Assembly (NCBI GenBank): GCA_043101605.1
Contig: JBICIG010000081.1
Coordinates: forward strand, 1-36,843
Reading direction: 5' to 3'
DNA length: 36,843 nt
Source of the DNA: JBICIG01 sp043101605
GTDB lineage: Bacteria > Planctomycetota > Phycisphaerae > Phycisphaerales > UBA1924
Position numbers and translations under genes: made by a program. Shown in pieces: positions 8,335 to 15,266 of the stretch (position 1 is the stretch's first letter; each line of letters opens with the position of its first letter). The notes beneath the pieces are model-generated. The model had not been told where the DNA came from. It ran no database searches and saw nothing but the letters and a program-made list of their open reading frames with translations.

Positions 8335-8514
8335 CCGACCACCCACTCATCCGCGCCAACCTGTGCGGGTTGCGCGGGCGTCGGCCCCGCGGGCGGGTTT
8401 CACGCCATGAAGTCGCCCCGGATCCGAGCCGATGACCCCCGGAGAGACGCCGGGCGGATCGCCAGAGATCGCGATCGGGGCGTCGCGAGAGAACCGAGCC
8501 GGAGGCACCGAGGC

Positions 8515-8973
8515 ATGCACCGCAAGGCATTCAGTCTGATCGAACTCGTCATCGTCGTCGTGATCCTGGGCATCATCGGCGCCATCGCGATCCCCCGCAT
8601 GAGCCGCGGCGCCGAGGGCGCCAAGGACTCGGCCCTGGTCGCCAACCTCACCACGCTCCGCGCGGCGATCGATCTCTACGAGACCGAGCACGAGGGGCTC
8701 CGCCCGACCGTCGCCGACATCGAGACCCAGCTCACCCAGTACACCGACATCAACGGCAACACCAGCGCCACCAAGACCGGTGCCTTCATCTACGGGCCCT
8801 ACATCCGCGAGATCCCGTCGCTGCCCGTCGGCACCAACCGCGGCAACAGCACCATCGCCGCCGCCGACGCCGCGGGCGTGGGCTGGATCTACAACGCCAC
8901 CACCGGCACCATCGTCGCCAATCTGCCCGCCGGCGATGTGGACGCCTCGGGCAAGCAGTACAACACCTATTGA
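8515..8973 (+). CDS. gspG: Major pseudopilin, GspG/PilA-like
   Basis: A 152-residue prepilin-like protein. The N-terminus MHRKAFSLIELVIVVVILG is a class III leader: short basic leader, processing site A|F, Glu at mature position 5, then about 20 hydrophobic residues. The residue before the cleavage site is Ala rather than the usual Gly. The body (SALVANLTTLRAAIDLYETEH) and the tail ending GWIYNATTGTIVAN match GspG-type pseudopilins, which form the fibre. The ATG at 8515 follows GGAGG and is preferred over an in-frame ATG at 8407, which would add an unlikely 36-residue leader. Its separation from the neighbours by 180 and about 108 non-coding bases suggests separately tuned expression. Confidence 0.9.
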   Translation: MHRKAFSLIELVIVVVILGIIGAIAIPRMSRGAEGAKDSALVANLTTLRAAIDLYETEHEGLRPTVADIETQLTQYTDINGNTSATKTGAFIYGPYIREIPSLPVGTNRGNSTIAAADAAGVGWIYNATTGTIVANLPAGDVDASGKQYNTY

Positions 8974-9018
8974 TCCCCGCCGCGCCGTGACGCACGGGTG
9001 AGCCGAGCCGGCACCAAC

Positions 9019-9065
9019 CATCGACCCGCCGAAGCGCCCGCACCGGGGGTCTCGGCGGGTCGATG
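9019..9065 (+). promoter_or_regulatory. Perfect 14-bp intercistronic stem-loop after the major pseudopilin gene
   Basis: CATCGACCCGCCGA (9019-9032) and TCGGCGGGTCGATG (9052-9065) are exact reverse complements separated by 19 bases. The hairpin lies 45 bases after the gspG-like stop and ends 16 bases before the next start. There is no T-run after it, so it is not a textbook intrinsic terminator. It could stabilise or process the upstream mRNA, or attenuate transcription so that the major subunit is made in excess over the minor ones. Confidence 0.75.
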
Positions 9066-9081
9066 CGTTCGAGAGGTTCCC

Positions 9082-9621
9082 ATGCGAGCGACCACCCGTC
9101 AGCCCGCGTTCTCGCTCATCGAGCTCGTCGTCGTCGCGACGATCCTCTCGATCGTCGCGGCGATCGCGCTGCCGAAGTTCGCCGGGGCCTCGGCACGCCA
9201 GCGACTCGCCGCCGCCGAGCAACGCGTCCTGGCCGACATCGAAGCCGCACGCCAGGAAGCACGCGCCACCAGCCGCGTCATGTCCATCGAGTTCCACATC
9301 ACCGCCGAGCGTTATGTCGTCACCGGCGGCGCCCAGTTCCGACGCGTCGTCCTCTCCGAGGACCCCTACCGCGCCCGCATCGAGTCCGTCTCCGGGCTCA
9401 CCGACCGCACGCTCTGGATCGATCCCAACGGCGAGAGCGCCGACACGATGACGCTCGTCCTCGCCGCCGGCAACGAGCAGCGCACCATCACCGTCCCCGC
9501 CACCGTCGAGTCGCCCGGGCTCGTCGTCGTGCTCGACCCCGTCGACGGGCTCATCGAGCCCGTCCTGACCGGCATCACCGACCCGATCCTCGGCGGCGTC
9601 GGCGACCTGCTGGGGAATTGA
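9082..9621 (+). CDS. Minor pseudopilin, GspH-like
   Basis: A 179-residue prepilin-like protein starting MRATTRQPAFSLIELVVVA: basic leader, A|F processing site, Glu5, hydrophobic helix with PKF at its end. The following beta-rich region (SIEFHITAERYVVTG, RRVVLSEDPYRARI, DTMTLVLAAGNEQRTITV) fits GspH/FimT-type minor pseudopilins. The ATG at 9082 lies behind GAGAGG. It is followed after 3 bases by the next prepilin-like gene. The assignment to H rather than another minor class is from fold pattern and gene order. Confidence 0.82.
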   Translation: MRATTRQPAFSLIELVVVATILSIVAAIALPKFAGASARQRLAAAEQRVLADIEAARQEARATSRVMSIEFHITAERYVVTGGAQFRRVVLSEDPYRARIESVSGLTDRTLWIDPNGESADTMTLVLAAGNEQRTITVPATVESPGLVVVLDPVDGLIEPVLTGITDPILGGVGDLLGN

Positions 9622-9624
9622 CCC

Positions 9625-10659
9625 ATGCCCCGCCGCCCGAGACACGCCGGCTTCACGCTCATCGAGCTCGTCGCGAGCCTCGGCGCGATGTCGGTCATCC
9701 TCGTCGCGCTCGGCTCGACCATCCTCATCGCCGGCCGCATCGCCCCGCAACAGTCCGACGCCCCCCAGGTCGCCGCCCGCACCGCACGCGCGCTCGACCA
9801 GTTCCTCACCGAGCTCTCGCAGGCGTCGCGCATCACCGAACTCAACGCCGCCGCCATCACGCTCGAGGTCCCCGACCGCACCGGCGACGCCAGCCCCGAG
9901 ACCGTCCGCTACGCGTGGGGAGGCGTCGGCCGACCGCTGACGCGCTCCATCAACGCCGCCGCGCCCGTCACCATCCTCGACGCCGTCGACGCCTTTGCCC
10001 TCCGCTGGCTCGCCAAAGTCGAGCCGGGACGCACCGGCACCGCCTCGCGCACCCTCGCCGAACACGCGGGCGAACCCACGACCATCAACAACATCGGCGG
10101 CCCGCGCCAGGTCGCGCAGATCCTCAGCCCAGTCCTACCCGACGACGCCACCAAGTGGGGCGTCTCGCGCATCCGCGTCTACCTCGCCGCCCCCGACGCC
10201 CTCCCCGACGACGACCAACTCATCATCGAGATCCGCACCGTCGAGCCCGCCGGCACGCCCTCGAGCACCGTCCTCGCTCGGGCCTCGGTCGACGCCGGTT
10301 CCGTTGACGACGAGCACGGGTTCATCTCGATTTCCGGGCTCAGCGTCGACTCGCTCGCGCCGGGCGACTCCATCGCGATCGTCCTGAGCGCGCCGGACAG
10401 CTCCGTCGGCTTCGAGTCCGGGCTCGTCGCCCACGCCGATCCCATCGAGGGACTCACATGCGCCGCCTCGGGCGACGGCGGAAATGTCTGGAACATCAGC
10501 GACCGCCTCTACACCCCCTTCGCCGTCGCCGGCACCATCACCGCAGCCTCGATCGACAGCACCCGCATCCACGCCGTCTCGGTCGAACTCACCGTCGCCG
10601 GCAGCCGACCCTTCCGCGCCGCCGCCCGCGTGCCCGCCGCCCCGGAGCTCGGCTCATGA
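9625..10659 (+). CDS. Minor pseudopilin, GspJ/PilW-like
   Basis: A 344-residue prepilin-like protein with the cleanest leader of the set, PRHAG|FTLIELVASLG, followed by a hydrophobic helix. Its length, larger than GspH or GspI, and the mixed beta-rich body suit GspJ or PilW. A region about 50-60 (ARTARALDQFLTELSQASRI) is the amphipathic helix often seen after the membrane part in GspJ/PilW. Two cysteines occur in the list of visible residues only near TCAAS, so no disulfide pair is evident. It overlaps the following gene as ATGA. Exact subclass uncertain. Confidence 0.8.
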   Translation: MPRRPRHAGFTLIELVASLGAMSVILVALGSTILIAGRIAPQQSDAPQVAARTARALDQFLTELSQASRITELNAAAITLEVPDRTGDASPETVRYAWGGVGRPLTRSINAAAPVTILDAVDAFALRWLAKVEPGRTGTASRTLAEHAGEPTTINNIGGPRQVAQILSPVLPDDATKWGVSRIRVYLAAPDALPDDDQLIIEIRTVEPAGTPSSTVLARASVDAGSVDDEHGFISISGLSVDSLAPGDSIAIVLSAPDSSVGFESGLVAHADPIEGLTCAASGDGGNVWNISDRLYTPFAVAGTITAASIDSTRIHAVSVELTVAGSRPFRAAARVPAAPELGS

Positions 10660-11228
10660 CCCGCGCCCACCATGCCCGCCGTGCCTTTAGCATGATCGAG
10701 GTCTCGATCGCCACCGTGCTCACCGCCGGATTGCTGATGGCCGCCCTCACCGCCGCCGGCCGCGTCGGCATGGGCAACCGCGTGATCGACGAACGCGCCC
10801 GCGGGCACGCGCTCGCCCACGAACTCCTCGCTGAGATCCAGGTGATGCTCTACGAGACGCCCGACTACGCCCCGGGCAGCTTCGGCAAGGACGCCGCCAA
10901 GGCCTCCTCGCCCAACCGACTCGTCTACGGCGATGTCGACGACTACCACGGCTGGTCCGCCTCGCCACCGCAGTCCCGCGACGGCACCCCCATGACCGAA
11001 CTCGCCGGCTGGACGCGCTCGGTTGTCGTTGAATGGATCGACGGCTCCGGGCGCGCCGTCGCTTACGACACCGGCATGAAGCGCATCACCGTCTCGGTCC
11101 TCCGCGACGGTCGCACCGTCGGCTCGGCCGTCGCCATCCGCACCCGCGGCTGGGACGCCCTGGGCCCCAACCGCGACGACTATCGCGAGCCCGAAGGTGA
11201 CGACTTCGCCCTGGAGGACGGCTCGTGA
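10656..11228 (+). CDS. Minor pseudopilin, GspI/PilV-like
   Basis: A 190-residue protein with a prepilin leader HHARRA|FSMIEVSIAT, Glu at mature position 5, and a hydrophobic segment to about residue 33. The motif F-S-M-I-E-V and the early 'ERARGHALAHELLAEIQ' helix are characteristic of GspI/PilV minor pilins, in which this helix follows the membrane part. Start codon overlaps the upstream stop (ATGA); the last bases (GTGA) contain the next start. Together with the H-, J- and K-like neighbours it should build the tip of the pseudopilus. Confidence 0.82.
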   Translation: MTRAHHARRAFSMIEVSIATVLTAGLLMAALTAAGRVGMGNRVIDERARGHALAHELLAEIQVMLYETPDYAPGSFGKDAAKASSPNRLVYGDVDDYHGWSASPPQSRDGTPMTELAGWTRSVVVEWIDGSGRAVAYDTGMKRITVSVLRDGRTVGSAVAIRTRGWDALGPNRDDYREPEGDDFALEDGS

Positions 11229-12538
11229 TCTCCCGCGCCGCCGACCATCCCGCCGATCACGCCGCGCCCCGCGCCGCGACCGCGCCGCGCCGATCGCGCC
11301 GGGGCTCGGCGTATCTGCTCGTCCTTGCCGCGACGACCATCGTCACCGCCGCCGGCGTCGGGGCCCTGCTCGTCCAGCGCGCCAGCCACCGCGCCACCAA
11401 GCTCGCCCAGAGCACCGCCGACGCCCGCGCCGCCGCCCTCAGCGGGCTCGAACTCGGCGCCTTCGTCATCAACACCGTCCCCACCTGGCGCTCCACCTTC
11501 GGCGAGGGCACCTGGATCCCGGGCTGGACCGTCGGCAACGCCACCGTCACCGTCACCGCTTACACCGCCGACGGCTCCACCTGGCAGACCAGCACCGACT
11601 CCACCCAGCGCATCCGCCTCGTCGCCACCGCCACCGCCGGCGACGCCACCCAGATCTCCACCATCGAGGTCGAAACCGAGGTTCTGCCGGGCGGCGCCAT
11701 CCCCGCTCTCTCCTACACCGCCGTCGCGGCCCTCGGGTCCAAGCTCAACGGCGGCGACAACCTCCGAGTCAACGGTGCCCCAGTCGCCACCAATGCCAAT
11801 TTCGAGGTCGACGGCGATCTCTACGGCGACGCCGAGGCCCGTTCCGCGCTCGGCTCCGGTGGTACTGTCCACGGCTCCTTCTCGGCGATCGCGTCCGAAC
11901 TCAGCCTGCCCGGCTCGTCGGCCTTCCAAACCTACATCGACCGCGGCACCGTTCTATGGGGGATCAAAGACCTCAAACAATGCCTGCTCACGCCCAGCGC
12001 CAATCCCTTCGGGTTCTCTAATTCCCGCGGAATCTATGTCATGCGGCCCGACGGCGACGCGTCCATCGAACGCTCCCGCATCGAGGGCACCCTCGTCGTC
12101 ATCCTCCCCGATGGCAAGAAGCTCCAACTCCAGAAAGAAGTTCTCATGGAGCCCGCCGCCGACGGGTACCCCACCCTGCTCGTTCAGGGAAATGTCGAGA
12201 TCGATCTCGACTCGCGAAACAACCTGCTCGAGAAGGACGCGGGCAACCTCAACCCGCTCACCTCGCCCTACCAGGGCAAGTGGGACCTCGACACCGCCGA
12301 CGCCTACGCGAACACCATCACCGGGCTCATCCACGCCACCGGCTGGATCAAGATCCGCAAGGAGTTCACCGGCGAGGTCATCATCCTCTCCAACAACGAG
12401 ATCATCTACGAGGGCAACGACATGACCCTCACCCACGACGCCTCGCTTGTCGCCGATCCACCCGCCGGCTACGCGACCCCCGGCACGACGCGCCCCGTCG
12501 CCGACCTCGCGACGCTCCAACGCCTCGCTCAGGATTGA
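11225..12538 (+). CDS. GspK/PilX-like pseudopilus tip protein
   Basis: A 437-residue protein whose N-terminus RRSRRG|SAYLLVLAATTIVTAAG looks like a prepilin leader but has Leu, not Glu, at mature position 5. Lack of Glu5 is the hallmark of GspK, the largest pseudopilin that caps the fibre; PilX-type N-termini look similar. The long C-terminal part is polar and beta-rich (GDNLRVNGAPVATNANFEVDG and repeated GNVEID-like strands), unlike the catalytic-free helical domain of classical GspK, so the C-terminus may be specialised. The GTG start overlaps the upstream stop. It ends the plus-strand run; 41 bases separate it from the convergent HD-GYP gene and I see no good terminator there. Confidence 0.7.
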   Translation: MISRAADHPADHAAPRAATAPRRSRRGSAYLLVLAATTIVTAAGVGALLVQRASHRATKLAQSTADARAAALSGLELGAFVINTVPTWRSTFGEGTWIPGWTVGNATVTVTAYTADGSTWQTSTDSTQRIRLVATATAGDATQISTIEVETEVLPGGAIPALSYTAVAALGSKLNGGDNLRVNGAPVATNANFEVDGDLYGDAEARSALGSGGTVHGSFSAIASELSLPGSSAFQTYIDRGTVLWGIKDLKQCLLTPSANPFGFSNSRGIYVMRPDGDASIERSRIEGTLVVILPDGKKLQLQKEVLMEPAADGYPTLLVQGNVEIDLDSRNNLLEKDAGNLNPLTSPYQGKWDLDTADAYANTITGLIHATGWIKIRKEFTGEVIILSNNEIIYEGNDMTLTHDASLVADPPAGYATPGTTRPVADLATLQRLAQD

Positions 12539-12579
12539 ACGCCCGATTCGATTGTTGAGTGTCCCGCCGTTCGATGGGC

Positions 12580-14214
12580 TCACGCTGCCTCGGACGGTGC
12601 GATGATCGGCGTCTGCGCCGCCGCCTCGGCCACCATCGCGTCGTACTGCTCAAGCTCCAGCGACAGGAACGCCGGCACCAGCGCCGGATCGAACTGCGAC
12701 CCCGCGCAACGCTCGATCTCCGCCAGCACCTTCTCCCGTGGCATCGCCGGGCGATACGCACGCGTCGAGCTCATCGCGTCAAAGGTGTCGGCGATCGCGA
12801 TGATCCGCCCCAGCAACGGGATCTGTTCCCCCGAGATCCCGTGCGGATACCCGCGCCCGTCCCACCGCTCGTGGTGGTGCAGCACGCCGGGGAGCATCTC
12901 CCGCAGCCGCGGGATGTCCTTGAGAATCCGGTACCCGATCTCCGGGTGCAGCTTGATCGCGTCGAACTCCGGGTCGGTCAGCCGACCGTTCTTGCACAGG
13001 ATCGACTCGGGCACCCCGATCTTGCCCACATCGTGCACCAGCCCCGCGATCCGCGTCGTCTCGACGAAGTCGCGGTCGAGCCCCACCGCCTCGGCGATCG
13101 CCGCCGACAGGTGCGAAACCCGCTCGGAGTGGCCGCAGGTATACCGGTCCTTCGCATCGATCGCCGCCGTCAGCGCCTCGAGCGTCCCCAGGTACATCCG
13201 CTGCTGCTGCGCATACAGCGCCGTGTTCTCCATGAACGGCGCCAGATACCCGCTCGCGGCCTCGATCAGGTGCGTGTCGTAGCTGCTCACCTGCGGATCG
13301 AGCCCCGTCTTCTCACCCGCCAGCAGGTACGCCGTCGCACGCCCGCCGCGGATCACCGGCTGCAGCACCACCTGCGGGCCGCCGTCGGGCTCGAACCCGT
13401 CCAGCCCCCCCAGGATCCGCCGCTCGCACGGATGCTCGAGCTCGGCAACCAGCGCGCGCGCCGCCGACTCCAGCGCCTCGCCGTCCATCGTCGGCGAGCC
13501 GGCGAAGTAGAACCGGTCGCTCAGCCGCGCATCGGTGTCCTCGTTCGCCTCGAACAGCACCCCCACCCACGCGAACTCCATCGTGTCGTGGAGCTGCTCG
13601 AGCGCCGTCGCCACGAACCCGTCGGGCTCCTGCAGCCGGCTCATCGCGTGACCGAGTGAATACAGCAGGTCGATCGTCTCGTACGCGTTGCCGAGCTGAT
13701 CGGTGAACCCCTCGATCGTCTCGTCGTGCTCGACAAGCTGCGTGAGGTCCGAGACCATCCACTCGAGCGAGGTCGCCAGCCGACGCATCGACGCCTCGTC
13801 GAACTCCGCGAACGGGCGCAACGCCCGCCGCGCCGCCGCGCAATCCACCTGGCTGTCGGCGCACAACTCCCGGAAGCGATCGTCCTCCAGCGCCGCCGGC
13901 GTCAACGCCAGCACCGCCGAGTACCCGCTCAGCCGACGCCGATAGGTCTCGGGCACGCCGATCAGCCACGCCCCTTCGAACACCTCGATCGGCGCCGCAT
14001 CGAGCCGCCCGTCCCAGTCGGCCGCGGCCCGCGCGATCATCCGCGCCACCCCGCCGCCCCGGAAGAACAGCCCCGCCAGCCCCTCGATCTTCGGCTCGTC
14101 GATCACCACCCCGGCCGCGTTCGTCCGCCACACCGGCGCGCGCAACGCCTCGCAACGCTCACGCACCAGCGTGTACGCGTCGCCCCGCGTCGATGGCCGG
14201 CGTCCGCCGCTCAC
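12580..14214 (-). CDS. HD-GYP c-di-GMP phosphodiesterase with GAF-like domain
   Basis: A 544-residue cytoplasmic signalling protein. The C-terminal third is an HD-GYP domain: CGHSERVSHLS (about 360-370), HDVGKIG with H394-D395-K398, LHPEIG, HHHERWDGRGYPHG with GYP at 455-457, and IADTFDAMSSTRAYRPA. All metal-ligand motifs are present, so it should hydrolyse c-di-GMP to GMP. Residues about 180-330 look like a GAF sensor domain; the first 170 are an unrecognised regulatory part. The GTG start overlaps the stop of the response regulator (GTGA), so the two are coupled. It converges on the operon whose motor carries a c-di-GMP-binding N-terminus, which suggests a local control circuit (inference). 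Confidence 0.92.
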   Translation of the reverse strand: MSGGRRPSTRGDAYTLVRERCEALRAPVWRTNAAGVVIDEPKIEGLAGLFFRGGGVARMIARAAADWDGRLDAAPIEVFEGAWLIGVPETYRRRLSGYSAVLALTPAALEDDRFRELCADSQVDCAAARRALRPFAEFDEASMRRLATSLEWMVSDLTQLVEHDETIEGFTDQLGNAYETIDLLYSLGHAMSRLQEPDGFVATALEQLHDTMEFAWVGVLFEANEDTDARLSDRFYFAGSPTMDGEALESAARALVAELEHPCERRILGGLDGFEPDGGPQVVLQPVIRGGRATAYLLAGEKTGLDPQVSSYDTHLIEAASGYLAPFMENTALYAQQQRMYLGTLEALTAAIDAKDRYTCGHSERVSHLSAAIAEAVGLDRDFVETTRIAGLVHDVGKIGVPESILCKNGRLTDPEFDAIKLHPEIGYRILKDIPRLREMLPGVLHHHERWDGRGYPHGISGEQIPLLGRIIAIADTFDAMSSTRAYRPAMPREKVLAEIERCAGSQFDPALVPAFLSLELEQYDAMVAEAAAQTPIIAPSEAA

Positions 14215-14627
14215 GCGACATCCCTCAGCCCGTCCGATCGATCCGAGGCCTGCCCCGCACCGGTCGCCGCGAGCGTCTCCTCGATCAGCCCCACCAGCCT
14301 CTTGACGCCGAAGGGCTTGCTCTCGAGGTGCTTGATATTGGTCTGCGCCAACTGCTCCGGCGCGAGCACATACCCCCGCGCCGTCAGCATGATCACCGGC
14401 GTCGACGCCGTCGCCGCGTGACCCTTCAGAAGCCGCGCCAGTTCGATCCCCGTCAGGTAAGGCATCTGCAGGTCGGTCACCACCAGCGCCGGCAAGGACT
14501 CCTGCGCGATCTGCCACGCCTCCTCGCCGTCGCGAGCCACGAGCACCTCGTGCCCGCACTGCTCGAGCTTCCGCGCGATCAGGCACGACACATGCGCATC
14601 ATCATCTGCCAGCAGGACCAGGGCCAT
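14211..14627 (-). CDS. Single-domain response regulator
   Basis: A 138-residue receiver domain with no output domain. It has the acidic pocket LLADDDAH (D8-D10), the phosphoacceptor in VVTDLQMPYLTG (Asp52), the switch Thr in VIMLTARG and the conserved Lys in ESKPFG. ATG at 14627 follows GAGG. Its stop overlaps the start of the HD-GYP gene, so it probably controls that phosphodiesterase by protein contact, as CheY-like regulators do. The cognate kinase is not adjacent; the orphan histidine kinase at the head of the pilus operon is a candidate (inference). Confidence 0.92.
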   Translation of the reverse strand: MALVLLADDDAHVSCLIARKLEQCGHEVLVARDGEEAWQIAQESLPALVVTDLQMPYLTGIELARLLKGHAATASTPVIMLTARGYVLAPEQLAQTNIKHLESKPFGVKRLVGLIEETLAATGAGQASDRSDGLRDVA

Positions 14628-14721
14628 ACGCCCTCCTCGGGGAAGTCTCGGGCCGTTCGCTCGCCGTTCATCGACCCCGCGCCGCTCACGCTTGAGCCAC
14701 CTGCCAACCACCCTCCAAGGT

Positions 14722-15111
14722 TCACCCGATCCCGTCGCCATCCCCCCCGGACGCGGGACCCTCCCGCCCGGATTCGGTGTCGCTCCCCGCCAGCGTGCCC
14801 CGACCCCGCGACGCGTCCCGGATCGCCCGCGCCCGCAGCAGCACCGCGTGCTCCACCGCATCGAGCATCGGCGTCCCCGCATGCCGTGCCGCTTGCTCGA
14901 GCAGACCCGCCAACGCGTGCCACGCCCCGGCGTCGAACGCCCGCGCATCGGCGAGCACCGCGTCCATCTCGCACAACCGCACCGCCCGTGCCCGCGTCCG
15001 CCGGATCGCCAGACCCGCCGACAGCCCGCGCAACTGCGCGCGCAGCGCCGCCTCGCGTGCCGCCTGCCCGTCGCTCGCCCGTTCATCGCTGGTTGGCTCG
15101 AGCCACTCCAT
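14722..15111 (-). CDS. Hypothetical helical protein upstream of the response regulator
   Basis: Reading frame of 129 codons from the ATG at 15111 (MEWLEPTSDERASDG). It is rich in Ala, Arg and Leu and appears wholly alpha-helical (AALRAQLRGLSAGLAIRRT, then AWHALAGLLEQAARHAG), with a Gly/Asp/Ser-rich tail that looks disordered. No family recognised, no signal peptide, no membrane span. An in-frame GTG at 15198 would lengthen it by 29 residues, but that stretch has an unnatural Cys/Ser/Gly/Trp content. It lies 94 bases before the response regulator on the same strand and may belong to its operon. In such G+C-rich DNA a frame of this size can be open by chance, so moderate confidence only. Confidence 0.5.
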   Translation of the reverse strand: MEWLEPTSDERASDGQAAREAALRAQLRGLSAGLAIRRTRARAVRLCEMDAVLADARAFDAGAWHALAGLLEQAARHAGTPMLDAVEHAVLLRARAIRDASRGRGTLAGSDTESGREGPASGGDGDGIG

Positions 15112-15266
15112 GACCCCGCAGCATCGGCTCGAACGCCCCGCCGCCCAACCGCCGCTCCATCCCCGCTCGGAGTCGCGCGACGCCTGCAACGCGCGCACCG
15201 CTCGTGCCGCGACGCGATCGGACCTCCCGACCCGATCCGCCCCCGCCGACCGCCGCCGCGCCCCGG

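Noticed and set aside
8373..8391. 6-bp hairpin in the spacer before the major pseudopilin gene as an intrinsic terminator
   Set aside because: Stem is short, no T-tract follows, and such stems are frequent by chance at this G+C content.
8407..8514. Upstream in-frame ATG that would lengthen the major pseudopilin by 36 residues
   Set aside because: It would give an unusually long prepilin leader, while the ATG at 8515 has a good GGAGG and a normal short leader.
15083..15160. 25-codon minus-strand frame starting MERRLGGG before the hypothetical helical protein
   Set aside because: Weak ribosome binding site, no family, and mixed codon pattern; not enough to call a gene.
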